Assembly: GCA_007115705.1 (NCBI GenBank)
Contig: QXEO01000339.1
Coordinates: 5,885,386 to 5,949,385, forward strand
Direction: 5' to 3'
Length of the DNA: 64,000 nt
Source of the DNA: Dactylis glomerata
Lineage: Eukaryota > Streptophyta > Magnoliopsida > Poales > Poaceae
Shown: piece after piece, positions 54,503 through 64,000 of the stretch
Layout of the letters: the number at the start of each line of letters is the position of its first letter
How positions within the stretch are numbered: position 1 is the first letter of the stretch
Notes under the pieces: generated by a model
Told to the model about the DNA's origin: nothing
The model's database searches: none
The model's input: only the letters and a program-made list of their open reading frames with translations
Program-made: the position numbers and the translations under genes

Positions 54503-54964
54503 AATTAGAAAGTGACCAAAGTCATCGAAGATACCATTTGTCATATGTGTGCGTGGCTCCAACGAAAATCAAACAAAAAATAGAGTTCGTCTACACAATG
54601 AGAATTTTAGACATGGTTGAAAAATACAAATCACATGTTGCACTTTTCTGGATATTGTAGTTGTACTTATCACACAAAAAGGTACCATTATAGTTTGAGG
54701 AAAAGTGGAAAAGAACAATACATATCGAAGCCAAGCACTAAAAGGCAAAACATGGGCACCTAGACATGGAGCGGTGCTCGTAGCACTATCTTGTTTTTTC
54801 TCAAAATGGGGATTATATTGTGACCAAAAGTGAAATATAACAATACATAGCCGAGGCCAACAACTAAAGGCCAAACATGAGTTTCACCTACATGGAGCGG
54901 TGATCGAACTATAAAACTTTACAATAAAAAGGGTTGTGTGCATCGACTGATGCAGAGGGGGACA
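54503..54964. other. Intergenic DNA, nothing recognised
   Basis: Contains two related phrases around AAGTGAAATATAACAATACA and AAGTGGAAAAGAACAATACA, a degenerate internal duplication. No gene is supported. Confidence 0.4.
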
Positions 54965-54973
54965 TAGATATTA

Positions 54974-55213
54974 GGGATTTCTATTTTCGTGCCCTCGGGT
55001 CCTTAGTTGTGCTCAGTTTTCCCCAGCCGCTTAACTTTTCCTCAGTTTTCTCCTCCCTCTAGTTTGAAACCTCTCGCAGACGCTCGGACGGGAGGGTTGC
55101 CGTCTGGTGAGAGGCCTTGACCGTTACCGGTGACGGCTAGGGAGCCACAGTGGTTGTGAATTGACCGTTGCTTTTGAATGGTGCTGACGGGTAGGGTCAG
55201 GAGACACGTCGGA
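54974..55213. repeat. Left TIR of the MULE
   Basis: Inverse of 61214-61453 with scattered changes; includes CCGTTACCGGTGACGGCTAG, itself partly palindromic. Confidence 0.9.
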
Positions 55214-55291
55214 GCAGCCATCCATCTATCGCTGATGTGTGGGCTGTTTTATTTCCTGATTGTATATGCAGTGCTGCCAATGACAAATGGG

Positions 55292-55566
55292 GCCGCTCTA
55301 TAGGGCTGCTGTAGCCAATGACCAGTGGGGTCGTGTATTTTTCAGGAAAAGACATATATTGCCGCTCTGTGGGGCTGCCGCAGCCAATGACCAGTGGGGT
55401 CATCTATTTATTTAGAGAAAATCATATATTGCCGCTCTGTGGGGCCTCCGCAGCCAATGACCGCTGGGGTCATCTATTTATTTAGAGAAAATCATATAGA
55501 GCCGCTCTGTGGGGCCGTCTCAGCCAATGACCGCTGGGGTCACCCTTAGTGAAAAGGCATATATCC
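55292..55566. repeat. Four 70-bp tandem repeats near the left MULE end
   Basis: Units start GCCGCTCTRTRGGGC at 55292, 55361, 55431 and 55501, each containing CAGCCAATGACC (first copy TAGCCAATGACC) and TGGGGTC. They may be transposase or host-factor binding sites. Confidence 0.88.
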
Positions 55567-56103
55567 CTGCTTTTAGTTAGAGAGAAGCAACAAGTTCGCT
55601 AATTAATTTTTCTTAAGCTAGACCCAGCAGGTGACTATTTTTGCAGCTTAATCTAAAGTGAATCTTATGCTAAACATGGCTGGAACCTAGTGTTGTATAT
55701 CTCATTAGTCATCGGACAACCGCTGGCAGCTCGTTCCCCACCCTCAGACGGAGCAGCCATCGCCGGCGCCTTGTCGCGCCGCCGGCTCTGTCCCCCGGCG
55801 GCGTTGGATGGACTGCGGCGCTGCACGTCAACCACGGCTCCAGCACTTGTTTCGTCCGCATGCATTGTACCCACCGCAGGAAAGTCTGCCGCAAGCAGAT
55901 CCGCCGCCCACGACGACCAGGATTTGTTCCGCGCACCAATTGGTAGTATAGCTTGGTAAGACCTCCACTTCTGCCTCCCCCGCCCCCTAATCGATTCGGT
56001 TCCCATAATTTATTGGAGTTTGCAGGTGCGAAATAGTCCTCAATGTTTGGTCGTAGCGGGTACACCAGCGAGGGTGGGGATTCGATCATGTCGTGGCCAG
56101 AGG

Positions 56104-56379
56104 ATGGATTTGGAGGAGAAGGTGGCCAATTTAGGTGATGAATTGGCCCGTAAAACCCTGATGATATTTGAGCTGAAGCGTACTGTGAAGGAAGAAAAGA
56201 AGAATTCAGAGCTTATTCGCAAGGAGAAGTTGATACTTGAGACAGATCTTGCCGTATTTGATCAAGTGGTAGAAAATCTAGAACATGAACTTCAAGTGAT
56301 GGGAGAGGAGAAAAGTAGATTCATCTGGGCAGTTTTATTAGGTGTCATCCCTGTCCTAGCAGTTATGTGGTTGTGGTAG
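56104..56379 (+). CDS. Small coiled-coil protein with C-terminal membrane segment (MULE passenger)
   Basis: 91 codons from ATG at 56104: MDLEEKVANLGDELARKT, then a Lys/Glu-rich heptad-like coil, then IWAVLLGVIPVLAVMWLW, a single hydrophobic helix at the very C-terminus. An acceptor TTTGCAG at 56025 keeps the frame open upstream through NSPQCLVVAGTP, so an earlier exon may exist. The layout resembles the tail of grass GRF-zinc-finger proteins that travel with transposons, but the zinc finger itself is not visible. Function unknown; a tail-anchored membrane protein is a structural guess. Confidence 0.45.
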   Translation: MDLEEKVANLGDELARKTLMIFELKRTVKEEKKNSELIRKEKLILETDLAVFDQVVENLEHELQVMGEEKSRFIWAVLLGVIPVLAVMWLW

Positions 56380-56739
56380 ATGATTTAGATAGTATAGAAT
56401 TGTTATTCAGTAGATGGCTCTAACCACTGTATTTTGGTGTGGCTCTAACCACTGTATTTTGGCGTACAATTTCCTAGTTGTGCTAAGTAATGCGGGCGAT
56501 AATTTTAGCATGCATGAACATCTTATAAAAGTGAAGGGATCCCAAAAGTGAAAGCATGTACCAGCCTCTCGGATCAAATACATATCAATCTTCCCAAACA
56601 AGTTGGGATAGAATTCAAATCATACATACGGATGTACATGGACACATCGATAAAGTGGAGAAGCTTTTTTTGAGACGGAGGTAGTAATTCGAACAATTTT
56701 ATCCCAATTTGAAATTGAAAAATATAAATTTATCATAAT

Positions 56740-57240
56740 TTATCCCAATTTGCGGCGTCGAACACGACCGCACAGCGATGGGCTAGAAGGGCCGGGACGA
56801 CGGGTGGCTGAGGGGTGGTCATCTGCGCCATCCGCAAACTCGGACATGGAGGAGGGCTGGATCTGCGGCTTCGCAACCACTCTTGGCACCGCCGCCGTCT
56901 TGGTGTACTTCATCAGCGACAGATCTAAGGAGGGCTGGATCGGCGGCTTCACAGCGCGGTTGTAGACGATGGCTTCAATCGTCTTGGCATCGATTCGCAC
57001 TCTCGACACCACCGCCATCTTGGTGTCCTTCATCAGCAACGGATCTGAGGAGGGCAACGGAAGTGAGACATCGGCAGGCTCCGACATTGAAGGCTGGATC
57101 TGCGCCGTCGCAGCGATGTTGTAGGCGATGGCTTCAATGATCTTGGCAACGATGACCACTGTCGGCACGGCCGCCGTCTTGGTGTTCTTCATCATCAACA
57201 GATCTGAGAAGCGAAACGAAAGTGAGACAGAGAGAGACAT
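56740..57240 (-). CDS. Hypothetical protein with internal repeats (MULE passenger)
   Basis: 166 codons on the minus strand from ATG at 57240. A unit of roughly 45-50 residues is repeated about three times: KNTKTAAVPTVV, KIIEAIAYN, QIQPSMSEPAD; then KDTKMAVVSRVR, KTIEAIVYN, PIQPSLD; then KYTKTAAVPRVV, QIQPSSMSEFAD. The DNA is a tandem repeat. I recognise no domain. It may be an expanded repeat without coding value. Confidence 0.35.
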   Translation of the reverse strand: MSLSVSLSFRFSDLLMMKNTKTAAVPTVVIVAKIIEAIAYNIAATAQIQPSMSEPADVSLPLPSSDPLLMKDTKMAVVSRVRIDAKTIEAIVYNRAVKPPIQPSLDLSLMKYTKTAAVPRVVAKPQIQPSSMSEFADGADDHPSATRRPGPSSPSLCGRVRRRKLG

Positions 57241-57289
57241 TTCAACTATTTCTGAGGGTTAGATCCTCACCGGCACTCTTAGATCCATA

Positions 57290-57372
57290 CCGCCGCACGG
57301 TTAGATCCGCGCCGCCGCACGCACGGTTAGATCCGCGCCGCTGCACGCATGGTTAGATCCGTGCCGCCGCAC
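57290..57372. repeat. GC-rich tandem repeats GGTTAGATCCGYGCCGC
   Basis: Three adjacent copies of GGTTAGATCCGCGCCGC plus GCACGCA-type spacers in the MULE interior. Confidence 0.75.
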
Positions 57373-58350
57373 GCACGCTGTAGTTCCGCGCCGCCATGAC
57401 CGCCAGAGTAAGAGAGGAAATAGGAGAGAGGAAGATGCGATTGGAATATGCGACTGCCAGGGTTGGTAGGTATGTGCTCTGATCTTCTCTCCGTATGCAT
57501 CCATCGAGGTAGAGAGAGATATACAGGTCGTCCGATCATAAATGATCCAACGGTGCAAGCGTACGTTGACCTATCAATCAACCAAGATCCATGCGACATA
57601 CATCTCGACCAATTAGAGATCAGCCAGTGAGTACAAGTAAGGAAAACTGAGTAGAACTAAGAGGGGGAAAAGTGAGGAAATGTTTATCGGAAGGGCAAAA
57701 CTGAGTAGGACTAAGTAAAACAAGTGGACCCGGAGGGGGAAAACTGAGTAAAACTAAGTAAAACAGGGGCACCCAAATAATAAAGGGAGTAAGGGAAATT
57801 GAAGCTTTTGGCATAAAAATTGTTAGATTGTGTTATTTGAATAATATAGTACATTTTGGCCGACGTGATATTGTTTGCAATTCAAAGATACACAAGTGTG
57901 ACGAATTTGGACACATTTGGACAAAGTTTGTAAGCATAGTGGGTATTTGGGAGGTGTGTTGAGTAGAAAGCCCTGCATCTTCATAGCTAGTAGCTCATGG
58001 ACTAGGAAGTGGTTTGGCAAAAACTTCATATCTCTATATTTTCTTTTCCATTATTATTTCTCTAGGTTGTAGGTAACATAACAAGACTCCATGGGAAGGT
58101 TCCACCATGTTTTGAATTATTTTGAATTAAACTAAACCCAAAACTATATTTTTTGAGTTTAGTCACTTAGAAAATGATAAATGTGGCTTAAGCGATGAAC
58201 TTATTCGAGGTGCATGACCATAGAAAACTTGCAATAACACATACATTATTGTGATTATTCAACATACAAACTTGGAAACGTCACACTAGTTCGAATTCAA
58301 TACAAAGGGATCCCCAATACAAATTGTTCATACAAATTCAAATTAATTGT

Positions 58351-60987
58351 TCAAAATAAAATCTTTCTCTTGCTCCTGGTGTGACTCGCTGGGTCCACCA
58401 CCTTACTCCGGGTAACCCTACCAGGGATATTACCGGTGTCTACCTTCCTTTTGCCCTCTTTCTTGTTCTTCTTCTTCTCTTCGGGTTGTGCCAAGACCGA
58501 GACAACCATATCATACGAAGCTTGTGCTCTTTCTTCTAATGCATTTTCTTCCCTTGCTTCTACAATCTGCTCTTGATCCATCGGTTTACCCAGCTCTCGA
58601 TCAATTGCTTCACTCAGCTGTCTATGCATTGCTTCAACGGCCTCTCAATCCATCTGTTCCCTCTGCTCTCGATCCATCGGTTCAAGCAGCTCTCGATTCA
58701 TCTGTTCAATCTGCTCTCGATCCATCGGTTCAAGCAGCTCTCGATCCATCGGATCAAGCAGCTCTCGATTTATTGCTTCAATCTCCTCATATTGAATTGC
58801 TGCTTCATTCTCCTTTGCATTTGTTGCTCCCGCCTGATCTTCCATTCCAAAAGCTGGGTCAACTGGATTTTTACAAAGCCTAGCAATGTGTCCAGGGGTT
58901 CCACAACGTTTGCACTTACATCGTCAAATTGATGCACCACCCTCTGCACTAGCTCTGATCCTATTCTTCCTCGGCCTACCTGCCGGTCTAGTCAAAACTG
59001 GAGAGTACAGTTTGAAGCTTGGATCGACTTTCATCCATTGGTCTTTTTCCAACAAGGTAAGAACATTCATAGCATATGCAGCCCTAAATTTGGCAACAGA
59101 GAAATACTCTGACACATACTGATCAACTTAACCTTCTGCACCCCCTATAACACTAATGAAAAACAATGCGTGTATGCAGGGTATCCCACGGATCTGCTAT
59201 CGCCTACAATGGTATGTTCTATCAACCAAACTCACTGGATACCTCCACTGCCTGTTTTTACTGTCTGTGTAGGTTACCTCAGCCTCCATTCCTTTTCTGA
59301 TGCATTTCATCTTCAATTGATTTGCCCTGGCATGCAAAGACTTAATCAAAGATGGGAGCATGATATGGCCAAGATATTTTGTGGCTGCAATTCTTTGACG
59401 CAGATCGATCTTTATCATGATCATCTGCCTAATCTTATCAAATATTTGCCACAGCATAAGCCCTTTCAATGACTTGACCTTTGCATTGAAACTCTCCGCA
59501 AGGTTACTTGTTATATAGTCTACCTTGCAAATTTCATTGAATTGGCTTCTTGACCACACCCTACCATGATGTTCATCCAAGTACTCCTTCACCCCAGGTT
59601 TTTGTTTATACAACACATCCAAATGAAACAGATGCTTCCTAATGCTGCATGTGTATGCAGCTGGCCATAGGTTATCAGTAAAAACTTTACCCTTGAATTT
59701 CTTTGTAAAATTCTATACCAAGTGTCGCATACATTCCCTATGCTCCACTCCAGGGAATACTGCTTCTACTACACTCTCCAAACCTTTGCAAGCGTCTGTG
59801 TGGATAGCAAGTCCTGGTGGATGACCTATAAGGTCGCGCAAATTCTGCAGAAACAAAGTCCAACTTTCCTCTGACTCAACCTCTAAAACTCCATAAGCAA
59901 CAGGGAACATCCAATTGTGTCCATCAACTACAGTAGCAGCAACTAGCTGTCCTTTAAACCTGCCATGAAGAGCTATTGCATCCACGGCCAAATAAGGCCT
60001 GCAACCGTCCAGAAAGCATTTCCAGCAAGCTTTGAAACAAACAAAATCCCTTCTAAAACATTCCTTCTGCATTATCCTCCCGCTTTTCAATTTGTAGGGA
60101 ACTGTATGCTTGTCTATCGCTACAACACTGCCTGGACTAGCCATCTCCACTTCAGCTTTGAAAGTGTAAAGCAACTGAAAGCTTTCATTCCATGGACCAT
60201 TGATCCTGTCAAGAGCCATTTCCTTTGCATAGAACATCCTCATGTAAGGTATTTTTATATTAAACTTCTCAGATATCTTGGTTATGAGTGTTGTTGGACC
60301 AAGTGATGGAGTTTCTCTCAGCCAATCTATGATTGCATCTGCCAACCACCTAGTCTTCGCTAGCTTTGATTTCTCCTCTGGCACTCCCGCTCGAGGTGGA
60401 CAAGTATGGTCGATCGAATTCTTCTTTATCTGAAACATAATGATTAGGGATGTCAGTAACAGTTAACAAATTTTACACCATGATCTAAAATACACAACTG
60501 ATGATGCCCCAACACCAGATGATGCCTGGACCCTGTCCACATGGATATGAATTTTACCGACATGGCAAGAATCATTCAAAGCAAAAAGAATTCCCAGATC
60601 CTCGTCGGAAATTAGTGGAACATATCTTCCCTCCGTGCTGTTGAAATATTGGAAATCAACTGAATCGCCAGCGCCCCAGGGGTACTTAGCGCAGATGTTA
60701 TCTTTTAAATCCCTCAACGAGATGGTGGTTGCAACCACCGCTGGGATGTAAAATCCGCTCACATTGCGTTCAGAATCACGCAAAAAGCTAGTATCCAGCC
60801 TAACCACCAGCCGAAAAGCCAGCGCTGGATCAATCCTATTCAAAAAGCAACGCCGTTAGTTGAGCAACAACGATTCGCGCTCAAAAACTGCCTACTGTTA
60901 ATTCACATAGGCAGATGATGCTTACCCAGATGGAATCCATACGTTAGATCCCTCTGATTCCCAATCTTCTCCGCGGTTGAGGGGCAT
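58351..60987 (-). pseudogene. MuDR-type transposase with five in-frame stops
   Basis: Exons 60987-60926, 60835-60496 and 60429-58351 join in frame on the minus strand. The N-terminus is a PB1-like MuDR domain (VWIPSGIDPALAFRLVVRLD). Next comes the MuDR region (DWLRETPSLGPTTLITKISE) and the MULE DDE core: YLAVDAIALHGRFKGQLVAA (first Asp), LAIHTDACKGLESVVEAVFP (second Asp) and HRECMRHLV. The SWIM zinc finger YHCRR and IPCIHALFF is broken by a stop. A CCHC knuckle CKRCGTPGHIARLC and an acidic 8-residue repeat follow. Stops stand at 59713-59715, 59197-59199, 59128-59130, 58924-58926 and 58645-58647, with no frameshift. Several look like C-to-T changes, so the gene decayed by point mutation. Confidence 0.9.
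58570..58785 (-). repeat. 24-bp coding repeats at the MULE transposase C-terminus
   Basis: About nine units of 24 bp (for example starts at 58642, 58666, 58690, 58714, 58738, 58762) encode RELLEPMD-type octapeptides on the minus strand. Confidence 0.85.
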
Positions 60988-61036
60988 AATCGGCACACGA
61001 GACGGCTATACAAACTCTACCGCGATAGGGGTAGAT

Positions 61037-61115
61037 CTAGTGGAGGCGGAGCCCTCTCCGCCTCCCGGGGGTGGTGGTGGGGGCGGGGGCAGCTCGGGGG
61101 CGGACGACGCCATAA
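61037..61115 (-). other. Possible upstream reading frame or leader of the MULE transposase
   Basis: ATG at 61112 opens a short Pro-rich frame (MASSAPELPPPPPPPPGG) that stops before the transposase ATG at 60987. It may be a leader peptide frame or part of an alternative 5' exon. Confidence 0.35.
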
Positions 61116-61213
61116 GGTAGGAGGGCAGGACGGCGTGGCGGCGGAGGGGCGGTGTGTGAGTTCTTCCAGTCTCGGGCGGAGGGGAAAGCTTTGGGTGAGT
61201 GAGAGACCGCCAG

Positions 61214-61453
61214 TCCGACGTGTCTCATTGGGTCAACAGTCAACACCATTCAAAAGCAACGGTCAATTCACAACCACCGCGGCTCCCTAGCCGTCACCGG
61301 TAACGGTCAAGGCCTCTGACCAGACGGCAACCCTCCCGTCCGAGCGTCTGCGAGGGGTTTCAAACTAGAGGAAGGGGAAAACTGAGGAAAAGTTAAGCGG
61401 CTGGGGAAAACTGAGTACAACTAATGAACCAGGGGCACGAAAATAGAAATCCC
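61214..61453. repeat. Right TIR of the MULE
   Basis: Inverse copy of 54974-55213, ending GAAATAGAAATCCC-type sequence before the 9-bp duplication. Confidence 0.9.
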
Positions 61454-61462
61454 TAGATATTA

Positions 61463-61837
61463 ACCAGCGGAAAACAGAAAGACTAAGTGTGTATGAATCA
61501 TTTAATCTTCTAAAAGCCGTCAAACACACTGATTGTAGATAGTCCGTGCAACCATCTACACATGGTTGTGTCAAGAATCCATATGCGCTCGCTGCATCTG
61601 ACCACTCGTGGATCAATTGGGTGACCATACGGATAATCTGTAAAAAAAACACGAGAAGATACAGTCTTCTTAAACACCTTATCATTCCTACAGTTTGATA
61701 GGGTCCAAACTACAGCATAAAATCCCACCCAAATCTCATTCATTAGTTTTTATTTCAACCCCATTTAGCCAATTTGCAAACATATTTGTACTATTAGCTG
61801 GTGGAGATATTAAAAGTTAAATGTATGAGTCTCCATA
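61463..61837. other. Intergenic DNA, nothing recognised
   Basis: Includes minus-strand text NEIWVGFYAVVWTLSNCRND (61682-61743), which resembles the zf-RVT/RNase H linker of plant LINEs. The remainder gives no firm match, so this is at most a decayed retroelement scrap. Confidence 0.35.
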
Positions 61838-61840
61838 TAA

Positions 61841-63174
61841 GAGCATCTCCATAAGAAGGAGAAAACCGCATTCCCAAAAACACATTTTTGGGAGGAGAGA
61901 GAAGGAGTTGGAATTCCAGAAAACTGTGAACGTAGCAAAAGGAGAAAACTACACTCCCAAAATTTATGTGTTTTCCAATTGACTATGAATCTATGAATGT
62001 TTTATCTTTGAAAAAAAGAATGTATAATTAAAATGTTTATTCCAATTCATTGCATAAATAAGTTCAGTACAACCAATAAACAAATAAGTTCAAATATGAA
62101 TTAAAAGTTCAAACAAATAACATCACATACAACCATCAAATAAATAAGTTCAACAAACAAATTAATTGTTGCCGTTATCTTCCAAAGCTCTTCAATCAAG
62201 TAATCAATGCCATCACCTCAAGCTCTTCCTCATCATCATACTCCTCATCCGATGATGAATCGTCGGAAAACTCTTGCCAAAGCAAATTTATCTATGCAAA
62301 AACAACCAATTTAGCTAGCGACGACACAATGTTAAGCACGCTGCAGGCGGCAAAGATGGTGCAACTCGTGAGCGATGTAGAAAGGAGGGCAGGGCTGCGC
62401 TTACCTCCGGTGAGCGTCCAAAAACGTTGTGGGTGCCGGACAAGGGCTTTGGGCGCCGGCGAAGCACTGGGCAATGGCATCCCATCGAGCTCGGTCGCGG
62501 GCATGGAGCGGCGATGGTGCTCCCAAGCGACTTTTACGAGCGTCGGGGATAGATCAGGAAGGCCGAAAACGGTAATGGCGACCAAAGAGGTCGACGCACC
62601 GCGGGAGCTCGCGAATCTAGCCAACCGGGATCAATGGCGGGCGATGGATTCGGCAAGCGTGTGGCTCAATTCGCGGCGGGAAACAGGCGACGGAGGCGTG
62701 GAATAGTGACATGAGGGTGGTGAGGATGTGGAAGAAGCCAGCGGCCAGAGAACTTGGGCGGAGGGTGCTAGGCATAGGCGGTGGATCCAGAAGAGTCACG
62801 GTGGGACCGCCGGCGGTTGACGACTCCCGCGTGTGAAAAGGTGGGTTTTGGGAGCCCCTTTCCCACTCCCAAATTCTTGGGTGCCCGAGGAAAGGGGAAT
62901 CTCCCTCCTATATACTCCCTCCGTTCCAAAATATAAGATATTGTAGCCCATCCTTGCTACACATGTATCTAGATGCTTTTAGTATATAGGTTCACTCCTT
63001 TTGCTTCAAACCTACACATTAAAAGATATCTACATATATGCATGTCAATGATGGGCTAAAACATCTTATATTTTAGAGAGAAGGAGTAGTTTTTGGAATT
63101 GTGAGACATTTATTGAGAGCGGGAGCAGTTTTTATGGATTGGGAGGCATTTTTGTCCAGCTGATGGAGATGCCC
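61841..63174. mobile_element. Harbinger deletion derivative, 1334 bp
   Basis: Ends GAGCATCTCCAT (left) and, reverse-complemented, GGGCATCTCCATC (right), with TAA on both sides (61838-61840 and 63175-63177). On the minus strand at about 62190-62285 it encodes QEFSDDSSSDEEYDDEEELE, like the acidic start of PIF transposases (compare SSSSSSDDELI in the element at 17310). The catalytic domain is absent. It contains a nested Stowaway. Confidence 0.72.
62915..63086. mobile_element. Stowaway MITE nested in the Harbinger derivative
   Basis: CTCCCTCCGTTCCAAAATAT on the left and ATATTTTAGAGAGAAGGAG on the right, with TA at 62913-62914 and 63087-63088. Close relative of 36032-36203. Confidence 0.85.
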
Positions 63175-63206
63175 TAAGACACGCAAAGGGATACGCAAAA
63201 GAAATA

Positions 63207-63378
63207 TTCCCTCCGTTTCAAAATATAAGATGTTTTAGCCTTTTTCTGATACATATTTATCTAGATATTTTTTAGTGTATAGGTTTACTTATTTTGCTTC
63301 TAACCTACACACTAAAAGATATCTAGATACATGTGTCTCAAAAAAGCTAAAACATCTTATATTTTGGAATAGAGGGAC
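63207..63378. mobile_element. Stowaway MITE
   Basis: TTCCCTCCGTTTCAAAATAT to ATATTTTGGAATAGAGGGAC, with TA at 63205-63206 and 63379-63380. 172 bp, the same length as its relatives in this window. Confidence 0.82.
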
Positions 63379-64000
63379 TAGCTGAATGCCCGTGCGTTAC
63401 CACGGATCTTCATTTTTCTTCTTTCCGTAAATATACCAACAAATATTCACTTGCAGGAAAAGAGAGGTGGCCTCATAACCAAAAACAGTAAATTCTATAT
63501 CTAGTTTAATAATAAGTAACCCGATCAGTTCACTAACCTCCAACATTGAGCTACAGTATTTTACACTTTTTTAATTCTAGTTTTAAAGGCAACGCTGAGC
63601 TCTAGTTCTATGTTTTTACTGAACATTTTCTTCCTATGTCCTAGAGCGTCACTTTTGGCAATAGAGCAGAGTTTCTGCTATTTCTGTTCAAAAACAAATT
63701 CTCCGATACAAATATTACTATAATTTAGAACTTGTCAATTACAAATACATCGATGCAGCAATATTAGATGCCCCCATCATAATGAATCTCAAAATGACAT
63801 TACCTAGAGTAGAATGGCTACTAAATCACAATCGATAAAAAATCACTTCTAATGTGATTAGCAATCTTAAGAGAACAAATAGTCTCAACTTACAAAACGC
63901 CCTGATAGATATATGGTCGAAGGGAGCATACTACTTCTCTAGGATTTTTAAACCCGAACAGCTAGAAGAGCCATACCAAAAAGAGTAGAGACCCCCAATT
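63379..64000. other. Window end, nothing firmly recognised
   Basis: CTAGCTGAATGCCCGTGCGT at 63378 is a phrase common to a dispersed plant repeat family. No gene is supported up to the window end. Confidence 0.35.

Larger units (their letters stand above)
54974..61453 (-). mobile_element. MULE (Mutator-like) transposon with 240-bp TIRs, 6480 bp
   Basis: Left terminus GGGATTTCTATTTTCGTGCC; the right end is its inverse. Similarity extends about 240 bp inward on both sides (54974-55213 and 61214-61453), both reaching GAGACACGTCGGA. A perfect 9-bp target-site duplication TAGATATTA lies at 54965-54973 and 61454-61462. It carries a MuDR-type transposase on the minus strand plus other frames in the left half. 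Confidence 0.95.

Noticed and set aside
55292..55566. CRISPR-like repeat array
   Set aside because: Repeats are adjacent with no unique spacers and the DNA is plant nuclear.
62292..62799. ORFs on both strands around 62.3-62.8 kb as host genes
   Set aside because: No domain; GC-rich interior of a Harbinger derivative.

Overview
This is nuclear DNA from a grass, most likely a Triticeae species (wheat, barley or Aegilops type). The evidence is spliced plant genes with GT-AG introns, a CKX1-type cytokinin oxidase, MATH-BTB genes of the grass-expanded kind, dense Stowaway and Tourist MITEs, a CACTA element starting CACTAGTGGAAAACGG, and a gypsy LTR that on the minus strand begins TGATACGTCTCAAACG, as in many Triticeae LTRs. 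Species and chromosome cannot be told from the sequence alone.

Layout. (1) 1-6460 is repeat-rich: four Tourist-like MITEs in a row sharing TAA sites, a 930-bp GC-rich TIR element, two Stowaways, a 5'-truncated LINE with a 15-bp target-site duplication (TSD), and a 875-bp Harbinger-like element. (2) 6838-9176 is a complete three-exon cytokinin oxidase/dehydrogenase gene, plus strand. (3) 12063-16110 is a complete seven-exon WD40 gene of the ZFWD type, minus strand, without the usual CCCH zinc finger and with a TSD-flanked MITE in intron 1. (4) 16198-46434 is a tandem segmental duplication. Its unit was about 2.9 kb and held the upstream flank of the WD40 gene, a one-exon gene relic, a Stowaway and a MATH-BTB gene. 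Copy A (16198-23652) was split by a complete, apparently intact Harbinger element (17310-20972) and an adjacent 925-bp TAA-flanked element. Copy B (26566-46434) was split by a young 8.45-kb gag-pro-only gypsy element (26659-35108) and an 8.5-kb CACTA element (36646-45180). The CACTA element landed at the very end of the second MATH-BTB gene and replaced its last codons. The left edge of copy B is fused to a truncated copia element. (5) 46435-64000 is nested repeats: a LINE fragment interrupted by a retroposed 1260-bp element (TSD ACCCCTGCCTCACTC), an old copia element (50075-54497, TSD ATTCT), a 6480-bp MULE with 240-bp terminal inverted repeats (TIRs) and a perfect 9-bp TSD, a Harbinger deletion derivative with a nested Stowaway, and a last Stowaway.

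What works with what. Four host genes look able to make protein: CKX, the WD40 protein and the two MATH-BTB proteins. Among the transposons only the Harbinger element 17310-20972 keeps both required genes (DDE transposase and Myb-like ORF1) open between matching ends. The CACTA, MULE and both copia elements carry in-frame stops or frameshifts. The gypsy element is structurally young but encodes only gag and protease. No bacterial-type operons, CRISPR arrays, rRNA or tRNA genes were seen; the tRNA-Asp-like 18-mer at 33452 is a primer-binding site.
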